Shown piece after piece: positions 1 through 8,256 of a DNA stretch of 64,000 bases; position 1 is the stretch's first letter; every line of letters begins with the position of its first letter. The position numbers and the translations under genes were made by a program. The stretch spans positions 4,112 through 68,111 of the forward strand of contig DATIJT010000005.1 of the NCBI GenBank assembly GCA_035478435.1, written 5' to 3'. The notes below the pieces were generated by a model. It ran no database searches, was not told the DNA's origin, and worked only from the letters and a program-made list of their open reading frames with translations. The stretch is from DATLRC01 sp035478435 (lineage in GTDB: Bacteria > Patescibacteriota > Saccharimonadia > Saccharimonadales > UBA4665).

Positions 1-436
1 AAAGGCCACAGGCAACACTAAAACACTATTGCCGCCAGATACCAGGAGTTCGGCGTGCGGACGGAACTCCCTTCGGTCGGTTCCGCTTAGTTCTCTATAG
101 GAGAAGCGGAACTAAGCCGGCCGCAGTGACTCGCCGAACTCCTGATTGGCGCCATCGGTTTTACTGAGCCTGGGAAACCCCAGTCCCCGAAAGCCAGAGG
201 AGCGAGAGGTCGGGTATTGCGAGCAGCACCTGAGTAGATGTGGTCAGAAAGTAGCGGCCTTGGGTTCCTTCGGCTGTTTGACGAACAAAGTTGCCAGTGG
301 CAAGTTTGTGAGGAGTTCCGAAGGCAAGCTACTTTATTACTACAGATACATCAAGGGCTGGGAGCCTACCCGAGAGGTTTGGTTACTTTGGCGGCCCAAA
401 GTAACAGTGCTACGAACTTTAGGTCGCAGCCTAAGT
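1..436 (+). repeat. Structured dispersed repeat, copy A (left end outside window)
   Basis: This is the first of five copies of one family (others at 3361-3860, 19439-19980, 44480-44718 minus, 63293-63829). No conserved ORF is shared. Helices visible here: 44-55 with 132-143 (12 perfect pairs), 81-88 with 104-111, 267-273 with 318-324, a hairpin around 285-309, and a terminal hairpin at 382-405 ending near a short T run. In the other copies the same positions pair with different bases. Unpaired conserved blocks include ACACTATTGCC, TTGTTTGAC and GAGGAGTT. The copy ends 22 bp before the priA stop codon. It could be a structured RNA or a mobile DNA hairpin element; its function is unknown. Confidence 0.85.
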
Positions 437-458
437 TTTTATATGAAAAAATAGTAAT

Positions 459-2393
459 TTATAACAAATCAACCGGGTCGATATTGTACGACCAAGTGTT
501 TGTGGGCAATAGCTGGATTACTTTGAGTAGTTCGCTGCGTTCTCGAGCCTTTATGACCAATTGCCATTGGTATTTGGCTTGGAACTTCTCGTGGAAAGCC
601 GGGGCAGGACCTTCGATTTTGACCTTGAGGCCGGCTTTTTTAATATTCTCTGCTAGGTCCGCAGCAGCTTTCTGGGCGCTTTTGGGATTGGCCCGCCTGA
701 CAGTTAGCTGAAGCAGGTGACAAAAGGGCGGGAACGAGAATTTTCGCCGTGATTCCAGTTCGCTTTTATAGAAACTTTGCCAATCATCAGATAGGGCGGC
801 TTGAATAATGGGATGATCCGGCTGGTATGATTGTACTATAGCTTCGCCGGCCACATGGCCCCGGCCAACCCGCCCCAAAACCTGGCAAAGTAGCTGGTAC
901 GTCCGCTCCTGAGCGGAATAGTCCGGCATTTGCAAGCTGGTGTCAGCTATTAATATCCCCAGGACACTTAAACGTGGCAAGTCTAAACCTTTGGCCAGTA
1001 GCTGCGTGCCGACTAAAATATCGACTTCGCCGCTGTGTACCGCTGAGTAGTGCTGCTCGAAACTATCCGCCTTCTTATTATCAGTGTCAAAGCGCTGTAC
1101 CTTAGCTCCGGGGAACAAGCGCTGGACTTCCTGAACGATAGCCTTAGTGCCGACGGCTTTAAAAATGATAGTCGGGTGGCCACAGTTGGGGCAAGAACTA
1201 GGTGTTGGTTCGTGAAAATTACAGATATGGCAACGTAACTGATGGCTGTCGCCATGATAAGTTAAGGGTAAATCACAGTGCGGGCAGGTGGCTTGCCAGC
1301 CGCAATTTTCACATAACACCAGACGGGCAGTACCGCGCCGGTTGAGGTAGAGCAGAGTTTGTTGGTGGTTTTTGAGAGCCCGTTCGATTGCTTTGATCAA
1401 AGGCAAAGACAAGTAAGCCGTCCTGGGGAATAGGGAGCGGTCCTTCAGGTCGACCACAGTTACCTTGGTGGGGGGGTGCTCGGAAACTGTGGCTAAACTA
1501 TCAAGTTTTAGGATAGTTTTCTGCCTTTGCTGCGCCATAAAATAATCGCTGACCAAAGGTGTTGCCGAGCCAAGCACCAGAGTAGCACCGTGGATCTCGG
1601 CGAGTTTGCTAGCTACCCGGGAAGCGTGGTAGTGAGGCGCTTGTTCTTGTTTGTAAGCCGGCTCGTGGGCCTCATCTATGACTATTAAGCCGACATTTTG
1701 GAGAGGGCTAAACAGCGCCGAACGGGGGCCGATGACCACCAATGGCCCAGTGGCCTTAAGAATAGTTTGCCAGGCCTGAAGCCGTTCTTTAGGGGTCAGT
1801 TTGGAGTGGAGCACAATGACTTGCTTGCCAAAAGTTAAACGGAACTGCTCAGCTAGCTGCGAAGTCAGGCTGATCTCGGGCGTTAAAATTATGGCTGAGC
1901 GGGTTTGTTTAAAAGCTCGCAGGGCTAGCTCAATGTAAATTCGGGTTTTACCGCTGCCGGTTTTACCGTGTAATAAATAAGTGTCGGGCTTAGTAATTTG
2001 CCGCAACACCTTAGCTTGGTCTGGTGTTAGGGAAGGTAAATGGCTAGGATTGGGTGAAGAGGTGGCTTTAGAGTCAAACTCGCCGCTGTCTTTTATAGCG
2101 GCTGGTAAAAACTGCTGAGCTATCATGCCAAGCGGGGCAGGATAGTAAGCCTTTAACCACTGGCCCAGTTTGATGAGCTGCGGCGGAACGGCCGGCAAAT
2201 TATAAGATTGGTTGATTGGTTTGGTAGCGAAAGTTGGCTTATTGGCTGCTTTGACTACGAGCGCCAAAACTTCTTGGCGCTGCAAAGGCACCTTCACAAT
2301 ACGACCCTCGTCCAGTTTCTGGGGACTGTGGTAAGTCAAAGCCTCCTGCCCATGGTAAGCCTGGCTCCTAGGCCACACCTCGTAATAGTACAT
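459..2393 (-). CDS. priA: Primosomal protein N' (PriA helicase)
   Basis: PriA is the superfamily 2 3'-5' DNA helicase that recognises stalled forks and reloads the replisome. Seen: Walker A HGKTGSGKT near residues 142-150, DEAH box near 240-243 (VIDEAHEPAY), then eight cysteines between about 361 and 404 (CENC, CPHC, CHIC, CPNC) that would hold the two zinc ions of the PriA zinc module, followed by the helicase C domain with QVLGRVGRG. At about 644 residues it is shorter than the roughly 730 of Escherichia coli, mostly at the N-terminus. An in-frame TTG at 2423 would add ten residues; ATG 2393 (MYYYEVWP) fits the usual PriA N-terminus better. It stands alone on the minus strand, divergent from the next gene. 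Confidence 0.95.
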   Translation of the reverse strand: MYYYEVWPRSQAYHGQEALTYHSPQKLDEGRIVKVPLQRQEVLALVVKAANKPTFATKPINQSYNLPAVPPQLIKLGQWLKAYYPAPLGMIAQQFLPAAIKDSGEFDSKATSSPNPSHLPSLTPDQAKVLRQITKPDTYLLHGKTGSGKTRIYIELALRAFKQTRSAIILTPEISLTSQLAEQFRLTFGKQVIVLHSKLTPKERLQAWQTILKATGPLVVIGPRSALFSPLQNVGLIVIDEAHEPAYKQEQAPHYHASRVASKLAEIHGATLVLGSATPLVSDYFMAQQRQKTILKLDSLATVSEHPPTKVTVVDLKDRSLFPRTAYLSLPLIKAIERALKNHQQTLLYLNRRGTARLVLCENCGWQATCPHCDLPLTYHGDSHQLRCHICNFHEPTPSSCPNCGHPTIIFKAVGTKAIVQEVQRLFPGAKVQRFDTDNKKADSFEQHYSAVHSGEVDILVGTQLLAKGLDLPRLSVLGILIADTSLQMPDYSAQERTYQLLCQVLGRVGRGHVAGEAIVQSYQPDHPIIQAALSDDWQSFYKSELESRRKFSFPPFCHLLQLTVRRANPKSAQKAAADLAENIKKAGLKVKIEGPAPAFHEKFQAKYQWQLVIKARERSELLKVIQLLPTNTWSYNIDPVDLL

Positions 2394-2436
2394 ATAATTA
2401 AGTATAGACTTTGATATTAACAAACGCCCTATACAA

Positions 2437-2465
2437 TTGACAAAGCATAAGCTTTATGATAAGAT
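2437..2465 (+). promoter_or_regulatory. Sigma70-type promoter of a leaderless gene
   Basis: A perfect -35 TTGACA (2437-2442), a 17-bp spacer and -10 TAAGAT (2460-2465). Transcription would begin around 2472-2473, which is the ATG of the next gene, so the mRNA should have essentially no 5' leader. Confidence 0.75.
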
Positions 2466-2472
2466 TTATATT

Positions 2473-2982
2473 ATGCAAGAACAGCTTTCTTCTTTAACCG
2501 ATCCAGACTTCGATGCAACTTTTGATGCTATTTTTCAGCCACATGCCCGAAAAGTTATACCGTTTGAGCAAACGGAACGACCAGTGGCAGTGGCACTCCA
2601 AGAGAGATTTGGGCCAGGCCAAGAAGCATGGCGACAACGGGTCATAGGCAGTCTCTGGCGAAGAATAGTAGCCATGGATGATAGTGAAACCCGAAAGGCC
2701 TTGGTCGGAAAAGGTGGCCGGCTGGATGCTTTCGTAGACGGAGTCCTGAGACTAAAGCAAGCTTTCCCGGATTTACCTGATAGCCAAATTCATGCCCGTT
2801 TTGAAGCGGCCGCCCTGGCGAATCCTCAAGCCACAGACGCAGCCCAAAGATTAGAAATTTCCAGACAGCTGCTTGAGTCCGACCCTACGAAGCCGGATGA
2901 AAAACCTGCCTACATGTTTTCAGCCATTCAACCGATACGTTCTCCCCATAATCTTGGTATATATTTCCCCGCGGCAGTTTAA
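2473..2982 (+). CDS. Hypothetical protein, 169 aa
   Basis: I do not recognise this family. The protein is soluble and mostly helical, with no signal peptide, membrane segment or cysteine cluster. An earlier in-frame start at 2437 lies inside the promoter -35 box and is therefore rejected; ATG 2473 sits at the predicted transcription start. No ribosome binding site is present. It is followed after 70 bp by a small winged-helix gene. The nearby -10-like TTATACT around 3013 suggests the two genes are transcribed separately. It is probably lineage specific. Confidence 0.7.
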   Translation: MQEQLSSLTDPDFDATFDAIFQPHARKVIPFEQTERPVAVALQERFGPGQEAWRQRVIGSLWRRIVAMDDSETRKALVGKGGRLDAFVDGVLRLKQAFPDLPDSQIHARFEAAALANPQATDAAQRLEISRQLLESDPTKPDEKPAYMFSAIQPIRSPHNLGIYFPAAV

Positions 2983-3052
2983 AAGTTGGTTGCAAATTGT
3001 ACAGCAGGCCATTATACTGATTAAAAAGTTGTTTGAATAACAATGGGAGCTT

Positions 3053-3340
3053 ATGCTTGATATCTTCATCACTTCTAGGGTTCGGCGCAAGATCATTGTG
3101 ATCTATGCTAAATATCCTGATTTTAAGACACACGTCCGGGGTCTGGCTAAGCTTATAAAGGAGGATGCTGGTAACATTCAGCGCGAATTAAAGAGGCTGG
3201 AAAAGGTTGGTTTTTTGACTTCCGAAAAGCAGGGCAACACCAAGGTCTACTCTACCAATAAGCAGTTCCCGATCTTCAAAGAACTGCAGAGCATAGTGCT
3301 AAAATCACAACGCACTGCCCAAAAACGCGTCACTTCTTAA
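3053..3340 (+). CDS. Small winged-helix (ArsR-like) DNA-binding protein
   Basis: At 95 residues this is the size of a single winged-helix domain. The stretch FKTHVRGLAKLIKEDAGNIQ followed by RELKRLEKVGFLTSEKQGN reads as helix-turn-helix plus wing: residues about 25-45 form the HTH, and the GFLTSEKQGNTKVYSTN segment is the beta wing typical of ArsR/MarR-type regulators. No metal-binding cysteines are present, so a metal sensor role is unlikely. Such minimal domains also occur next to nucleotidyltransferases, but none is adjacent here. The target is unknown. Repeat copy B begins 20 bp after the stop. Confidence 0.7.
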   Translation: MLDIFITSRVRRKIIVIYAKYPDFKTHVRGLAKLIKEDAGNIQRELKRLEKVGFLTSEKQGNTKVYSTNKQFPIFKELQSIVLKSQRTAQKRVTS

Positions 3341-3360
3341 GGTATTTCTTGAATGATAAA

Positions 3361-3860
3361 GTGTTCTTTTCCAAAGAACCAAATTTAACACTTTTGCTTG
3401 GCCAAAAGTGTTGCAAAAAGCCACAGGCACACTAAAACACTATTGCCACCAGATACCAGTAGTCTGTCGTGCGGCCAGGACTCCCTCCGGTCGGTTCCAA
3501 TCAGTATTCTTAAAGGAGAATTGGAACTAAACTGGCCGCAATGATTCGACAGACTACTGATTGTTGGCATCGGTTTTAGCGAGCCTGGGGAACCCCCATG
3601 TTTCGAACCCTAGGAAATTTAGGAGCTAGAGTTCGGGCATATGGCCAAGACCTGATTAGATGTAGTAAAAAAGGAGCGGGCTTGGCTTCCTCAAATTGTT
3701 TGACGAACAAAGCTTGCCAGCGGCAAGTTTGTGAGGAGTTTTTGAGGCAAGCTCGTTTTTTACTACAGATAGTAGCCTTGACCATTCGCCAGAGAGCTTT
3801 TGGTTACTTTTGTCGGCACAAAAGTAACAGTGGTGCGAGCTTTAGGTCGCAGCCTAAGGA
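3361..3860 (+). repeat. Structured dispersed repeat, copy B (with left terminal inverted sequence)
   Basis: This copy fills most of the 630-bp gap before rpsU. Its left edge (3361-3387) carries GTGTTCTTTTCCAAAGAACC plus AAATTTAA, whose reverse complement forms the right edge of copy E at 63803-63829 (one mismatch in 27). Next come a hairpin (3389-3410, CACTTTTG/CAAAAGTG), helix 3458-3469 with 3547-3558 (AGTAGTCTGTCG/CGACAGACTACT), helix TTCCAAT 3495-3501 with ATTGGAA 3520-3526, and the 3' module with CCTCAAA/TTTGAGG and GTTACTTTTG/CAAAAGTAAC. No right terminal sequence is seen. Reading frames through it are not conserved between copies, so they are not called. Confidence 0.85.
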
Positions 3861-3934
3861 TTTAGTAGTTAAATCTTCCATAGAGAATCGGGAGTTCTAA
3901 AAGAAAATTATCTTAAAAGTGTTGACCAACGGGG

Positions 3935-3963
3935 TTGCCAAATTAACTTCTGTCCGGTAAAAT
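3935..3963 (+). promoter_or_regulatory. Promoter of rpsU
   Basis: TTGCCA (3935-3940), 17-bp spacer, TAAAAT (3958-3963). The ATG of rpsU at 3971 is 7 nt downstream, predicting a leaderless transcript. Confidence 0.6.
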
Positions 3964-3970
3964 ACCACGG

Positions 3971-4183
3971 ATGATACAGGTGACTAGAAAAGATTCCAAA
4001 GAATCTCTAGAGAATTTACTGCGCCGCTTTGGGCGTAAAGTCCAGCAATCCGGCGCTGTAGCTATAGTCAAACAAGGCCAATATTTTGAAAAGCCGATTA
4101 GTAAACGCGACCGCCGTTTGAAGGCTATAGTCCGTCAAGAACGCAAAGCCTTGAAGATCAAAAAGCTAAAATTAGGACGCTAG
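3971..4183 (+). CDS. rpsU: 30S ribosomal protein bS21
   Basis: This is a small basic protein of 70 residues matching bS21. It starts MIQVTRKDSKESLENLLRRF, then has KVQQSGAVAIVKQGQYFEKP and the Arg/Lys-rich C-terminus. bS21 sits at the 30S platform near the anti-Shine-Dalgarno end of 16S rRNA. It heads a cluster rpsU-yqeY-adk-map; the bS21-YqeY neighbourhood is common in bacteria. Only 7 nt separate its stop from the GTG of yqeY, so they are probably co-transcribed. The promoter places the start of transcription at or next to the ATG. Confidence 0.95.
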   Translation: MIQVTRKDSKESLENLLRRFGRKVQQSGAVAIVKQGQYFEKPISKRDRRLKAIVRQERKALKIKKLKLGR

Positions 4184-4190
4184 AAGCACA

Positions 4191-4649
4191 GTGAATCAGT
4201 TAGAGCAAAAGCTAGAGCAGGACCTCAAAACTGCTCTTCTAGCCAGTAAGCGGGTAGAAGTAGAAGCTCTCCGGACCCTTAAGAGTGCATTACTCAATGC
4301 CAAGATCGAGCAAGGTAAGAGAACCGAAGGCCTCAGTGACGACGAAGTCATAGCTATCTTGAGTAAAGAAGCCAAAAAGCGTCAAGAAAGTGCTGATTTA
4401 TACATGCAGGGTGGCAACCCGGCTCGGGCCGAAGCCGAACTGAGCGAGAAAAAACTGATAGAGCGCTATCTGCCTAGTCAGTTATCTACCGAAGAACTGT
4501 CTAAAATCGTTGACGAAACTATTGCTGAGCTAGGAGTCAGTGGCTCCCAAGCTATGGGGCAAGTGATTGGAGTGGTTAGACAAAAAACGGCTGGGGCAGC
4601 CGACGGGGCAGCCATTGCCCAGCTAGTGAAGGAAAGGCTTAGCCAATGA
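4191..4649 (+). CDS. yqeY: GatB/YqeY domain protein
   Basis: 152 residues matching the YqeY family. It has the N-terminal helical part (VEALRTLKSALLNAKIEQGK) and the C-terminal tail domain shared with GatB and GlnRS (IERYLPSQLSTEELSKIVDE followed by LGVSGSQAMGQVIGVV). The family is thought to bind tRNA through the tail domain, but its precise function is not settled. It starts with GTG 7 nt after rpsU and its TGA overlaps the ATG of adk in an ATGA, indicating translational coupling. Confidence 0.92.
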   Translation: MNQLEQKLEQDLKTALLASKRVEVEALRTLKSALLNAKIEQGKRTEGLSDDEVIAILSKEAKKRQESADLYMQGGNPARAEAELSEKKLIERYLPSQLSTEELSKIVDETIAELGVSGSQAMGQVIGVVRQKTAGAADGAAIAQLVKERLSQ

Positions 4650-5182
4650 TATTACTGATTGGACTGCCAGGTTCTGGCAAAGGCACGCAGGGCAAGATGC
4701 TAGCCGACCAACATGGTTTGCACCTGGTTTCCATGGGTGAATTAGTGCGACTTTATATGACTGGTGACCAGCGGCAGCGCATGTTAGCCGGTGAACTTTT
4801 AGATGACCAAGAAGTAACTGATATACTCGACAGGGTTTTAAAAAGTTTACCTGACAACGAAGAATGTGTACTCGATGGCTTTCCGCGCACAATTCCCCAA
4901 GCCGAATGGCTGCTAGAACAAGTTAAAAATGGCCGTTTTAAGATTCGGCATATATTTCATTTGGACGCCTCAGGAAAAACTGTGGCGGCCAGGCTTAAGG
5001 CTCGGGGCCGGACTGATGACCGGGACGAAGTCATTCAAGAGCGGTTTCATGAATACGAAGAACTAACCCATCCCTTGCTAGATTGGTTTAGAAAGCGTGG
5101 TTTGGAAGTAACGGATGTTAATGCTGAGCGTACTCCGGCTGAAGTCAATGACGACCTTATAAAATATCTAGAATCTGACTAA
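4646..5182 (+). CDS. adk: Adenylate kinase, short (no LID) form
   Basis: It catalyses ATP + AMP to 2 ADP. Seen: P-loop GLPGSGKGTQ at residues 6-15, the AMP-binding motif DGFPRT near 75-80, and RGRTDDRDE where the LID would begin. The chain returns at once to the C-terminal helices, so at 178 residues the zinc or beta-sheet LID insertion is missing. This short form occurs in several compact bacterial genomes. Start ATG overlaps the yqeY stop. Methionine aminopeptidase follows after 9 nt, the familiar adk-map pairing, here outside a ribosomal protein operon. Confidence 0.95.
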   Translation: MILLIGLPGSGKGTQGKMLADQHGLHLVSMGELVRLYMTGDQRQRMLAGELLDDQEVTDILDRVLKSLPDNEECVLDGFPRTIPQAEWLLEQVKNGRFKIRHIFHLDASGKTVAARLKARGRTDDRDEVIQERFHEYEELTHPLLDWFRKRGLEVTDVNAERTPAEVNDDLIKYLESD

Positions 5183-5191
5183 ATTTAGATT

Positions 5192-5947
5192 ATGACAACC
5201 CAAATCAAAACCGCCGACGAGATCGCTGCCATGCGTGAAGGCGGTAAAATGCTGGCCACAGTCCTTAATTTATTGTCCCAAAAGTTGGCACCTGGTATTT
5301 CAACCAAAGAACTGGCCGACATTGCCGCCAATGAACTCAAAACTTTAGGCGCCCAGCCGACATTTTTAGGTTACCAAGGGTTCCCGGATGTTTTATGCGT
5401 GTCTATTAATAATGAAGTGGTCCACGGTATTCCTAAGCCGGAGCGTATAGTTGACGACGGCGACATTGTTAGCCTTGATTTCGGGGTGACTTATAAAGGC
5501 TTGATCACCGATAGCGCCGTCAGCCTGATTGCCGGCCGGCCGCAGCAGCGTCGCCACCAAGAGATAGTCGCTAATACCAAAAAGGCTTTGGAGATTGGCA
5601 TTGCCGAAGTCCATGGGGGGGTTAGGACAGGCGATATTGGTCATGCCATTGAAAAATTTTTGCAATCTAAAAAATATGGCATTGTTCGTGATCTAGTTGG
5701 ACATGGAGTTGGCCATGCTTTGCACGAAGACCCGAATATTCCCAACTATGGCCGAGCCGGTAGCGGCCCATGGCTGGAGGTCGGCATGACTATTGCCATT
5801 GAACCGATGGTAACACTTGGAAGCGACCGGGTCGTGGTTGCCCAAGACGGCTGGACGGTACTAACTATGGATAACTCCTGGGCTGCCCACTTCGAGCACA
5901 CCGTACTGATAACCCAAGACGGCGCCGAAATTCTGACCGAACCCTAG
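5192..5947 (+). CDS. map: Methionine aminopeptidase, type I
   Basis: It removes the initiator methionine from nascent proteins in the cytoplasm. The five metal ligands of the pita-bread fold are recognisable: Asp in SLDFGV, Asp in LITDSAV, His in GHGVGHALHEDP, Glu in AIEPMV and Glu in HFEHTVL. At 251 residues it has the ordinary length for type Ia without an N-terminal extension or SH3-like zinc region. It lies 9 nt after adk, so it is probably the last gene of rpsU-yqeY-adk-map. The next gene starts 33 bp later with its own -10-like box. Confidence 0.96.
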   Translation: MTTQIKTADEIAAMREGGKMLATVLNLLSQKLAPGISTKELADIAANELKTLGAQPTFLGYQGFPDVLCVSINNEVVHGIPKPERIVDDGDIVSLDFGVTYKGLITDSAVSLIAGRPQQRRHQEIVANTKKALEIGIAEVHGGVRTGDIGHAIEKFLQSKKYGIVRDLVGHGVGHALHEDPNIPNYGRAGSGPWLEVGMTIAIEPMVTLGSDRVVVAQDGWTVLTMDNSWAAHFEHTVLITQDGAEILTEP

Positions 5948-5980
5948 ATTAATTACTAGATAAATGGTAAAATATGTTTT

Positions 5981-6757
5981 ATGAAGAGACTAGTGTCGGT
6001 AAGTGAGTTCAGGCCAGGTGTTGATGAACGTTTACAATGGGATTTTGCTTTGCCGCCATCGCTAGACCAAGATCGGATCCAGATTCACCTTCCGCTTTTA
6101 CGAACTGCGCATCGCCTGGGCGGCATTGCCCACAGCCTGGTTTACGATTATCAGGGAGATCTTAGTATATTTACTCCAGCGGTAGCTGGTATCAACCCAG
6201 ATGGATCGGCTGTGGCTACCAAGGCAGGTGTTGCTAAAAAGGCCGAACCAACTACCACTAGAATCACTGACCTTGACCCTACCATATATCCGCATTATGG
6301 TAAGGCAGAGGCCCGGCACGGTATTAACAAGGCTGAAATCGCCAGTCGCGTCAGTGATCGAGTTGGTCGTGGCCAGACGCCAGAAAAAGCCTGGGCTAAG
6401 GAGCTAGACAAAGCTCTGCGAGTTTCCTTGCGCCAAGCAGGCAGTGAGCACTTATTGATCCATAACCTTGAATTAGGTCATTTAAGCGAAACTATGGATT
6501 ATCTTTGGCACCTGGGTCTAGCGGGTGCACTAGCACCGGATTTGGCCAACGGGCATCTGGGTTTTGGGAGTAAACTTATCATAAGTTTTTATGGCGCCAT
6601 TCTTGCTGTGGAAAGCCTGGATAATAAGAATCGCCACGGATCTACTTTACTTAAACAACGCCGGTGGTCAATGGGCCCAATTTCATATCAATTGGATCGT
6701 TATCTCATCATGAGTGGATTAACTCGTGTTCCTGGTCTAATTCAGGCTCGTGATTAA
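5981..6757 (+). CDS. Hypothetical protein, 258 aa
   Basis: Unrecognised. The N-terminal third contains FRPGVDERLQWDFALPP and an all-beta looking stretch. The middle is rich in Lys, Ala and Glu (KAEARHGINKAEIASRVSDR). The C-terminal half carries GHLSETMDYLWHLGLAGALA and an amphipathic stretch (LIISFYGAILAVESL) too short and mixed to be a sure membrane segment. A TAAAAT box at 5968-5973 lies 7 nt before the ATG and no ribosome binding site is visible, like the other lineage hypotheticals here. It ends 59 bp before ftsA. Confidence 0.7.
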   Translation: MKRLVSVSEFRPGVDERLQWDFALPPSLDQDRIQIHLPLLRTAHRLGGIAHSLVYDYQGDLSIFTPAVAGINPDGSAVATKAGVAKKAEPTTTRITDLDPTIYPHYGKAEARHGINKAEIASRVSDRVGRGQTPEKAWAKELDKALRVSLRQAGSEHLLIHNLELGHLSETMDYLWHLGLAGALAPDLANGHLGFGSKLIISFYGAILAVESLDNKNRHGSTLLKQRRWSMGPISYQLDRYLIMSGLTRVPGLIQARD

Positions 6758-6777
6758 AACCCTAAATCCCAAGCTGC

Positions 6778-6807
6778 TTGCTCACCTATAGCGATAAGCG
6801 CTATACT
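6778..6807 (+). promoter_or_regulatory. Promoter of ftsA
   Basis: TTGCTC (6778-6783), 18-bp spacer, TATACT (6802-6807); the ATG at 6817 is 9 nt later. This argues against the upstream in-frame TTG at 6778, which overlaps the -35 box, and supports a leaderless or nearly leaderless ftsA mRNA. Confidence 0.6.
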
Positions 6808-6816
6808 ACTGCCAAG

Positions 6817-8046
6817 ATGTCAGCTCAGAATCAAGAACATTTTGTAGGTCTCGATATCGGGACCAGTACGGTACGGTGTGTGGTCGGTATGTTAGACCCC
6901 AACATGGGCAACAAGCCTTCCATTATTGGTCATGGTTCGGCCCCTAACACCGGTATGCGCAAAGGTGTCGTAGTCCATGTTGACGAAGTTGCCGAAGCGG
7001 TTGTGCATGCTGTCACCGAAGCCGAGCGCATTTCCGGCAAGTCTATTAGTCGGGCCACAGTAAATGTTAATGGGACTCATGTTAGCGGCTTGAACTCCAA
7101 GGGCGTCATAGCTATTAGCAGCGCCAATCGGGAAATTGCGCCTGAAGATAGATTACGTGTTGAAGAAGCGGCGACCGTGGTTTCATTGCCGCCAAACCGT
7201 GAGATCGTCCAGTTTTTCGCTAAAAGTTACAGCTTAGATGGCCAGCAAAACATCAAAGACCCGGTCGGCATGCACGGCATCCGGCTGGAAGTGGATGCCC
7301 ACATAGTCACGGCGGCTACGCCGAACTTGCGTAATCTGGACATGGCGCTAGAAAAAGCCCAAGTCCAAGCGACGCATCATACTGTATCAAGCCTGGCCGC
7401 GGCCGAAGCGGTATTGAACCGCCAACAAAAAGAGGCCGGCACCGTATTGCTCGATATTGGCGCTGGTACCACTAACCTAATTGTTGTCGAAGATGGGGAA
7501 ATCCAACACGTGGCAGTTCTACCAATCGGCGGCATGCATCTAACTAATGATCTAGCTATTGGTCTGAAAACTGATCTGGATATTGCCGAGCAGGTTAAGG
7601 TTGAGCACGCCGTGCTTAATGGCGCTAATCCCAAAAAGACGGCCAATATCAAATTAGGCGAGCAGACCCATAGCTTTGACGTCGCCGAAATTGAAATGAT
7701 TACCGAAGCCAGGGTTGAAGAATTGTTTGAATTCGTAGATAAAGAGCTACATAAAATCCGCAAATCCCGTAAGCTGCCAGGGGGCGCGGTGTTAGTGGGA
7801 GGCACGGCTAAATTACCGGGCATCGCCGAGTTCGCTAAAGATAAATTACAACTACCGGCCAGAATAGGCAAAATACAAAATATTGGCGGCTTAGTAGACA
7901 CAGTTGAAGACAATGCTTACTGCACGGTTGTTGGATTGATGCTGCTCGATATGCTACTTTTACCCAGCGCGCCAAACGCCAACCCAACGCCAGTACAGGG
8001 AGCTTTAGGTCTGGTTGACCGCATTTTTAGTCGCTTACGACATTAA
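6817..8046 (+). CDS. ftsA: Cell division protein FtsA
   Basis: An actin-family ATPase that tethers FtsZ to the membrane. Seen: phosphate 1 motif VGLDIGTSTVRCVVG at residues about 10-24, the second phosphate motif LLDIGAGTTNLIV near 210-222, the adenosine motif VLVGGTAKLPG near 328-338, and a C-terminal amphipathic helix (GLVDRIFSRLRH) that would be the membrane-targeting sequence. At 409 residues it is a normal FtsA. A 1C-type subdomain is present (residues about 85-165). ftsZ follows after 210 bp and has its own promoter. Confidence 0.95.
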   Translation: MSAQNQEHFVGLDIGTSTVRCVVGMLDPNMGNKPSIIGHGSAPNTGMRKGVVVHVDEVAEAVVHAVTEAERISGKSISRATVNVNGTHVSGLNSKGVIAISSANREIAPEDRLRVEEAATVVSLPPNREIVQFFAKSYSLDGQQNIKDPVGMHGIRLEVDAHIVTAATPNLRNLDMALEKAQVQATHHTVSSLAAAEAVLNRQQKEAGTVLLDIGAGTTNLIVVEDGEIQHVAVLPIGGMHLTNDLAIGLKTDLDIAEQVKVEHAVLNGANPKKTANIKLGEQTHSFDVAEIEMITEARVEELFEFVDKELHKIRKSRKLPGGAVLVGGTAKLPGIAEFAKDKLQLPARIGKIQNIGGLVDTVEDNAYCTVVGLMLLDMLLLPSAPNANPTPVQGALGLVDRIFSRLRH

Positions 8047-8185
8047 TTTTAACCCTAAAATCAGAACCCCAACACCTCTAAAACTACAATCGAATACAAA
8101 ATTTAGACAGCTAATAAAGTTTGTATAAAAATACGCTGCTTCGTTGCTTTAGCAAAATCCAGACTTTTAAGTGTGCATAAATTTG

Positions 8186-8214
8186 TTGAACTATGCTTTC
8201 AAGCCGGGTATACT
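8186..8214 (+). promoter_or_regulatory. Promoter of ftsZ
   Basis: TTGAAC (8186-8191), 17-bp spacer, TATACT (8209-8214). It gives a leader of about 35 nt carrying the purine-rich ribosome binding site AGGTGAGG just before the ATG at 8257. ftsZ is therefore expressed in the conventional leadered mode, unlike ftsA. Confidence 0.7.
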
Positions 8215-8256
8215 GCAGAGTATTCATTTATCAATTTAGTGAGGTGAGGAAATAAC

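Noticed and set aside
146..711. Open frames across repeat copy A (and similar ones at 3598-3900, 19427-19711, 44296-44526)
   Set aside because: They differ between repeat copies, lack ribosome binding sites and cross the covarying helices, so they are chance frames in a structured element.
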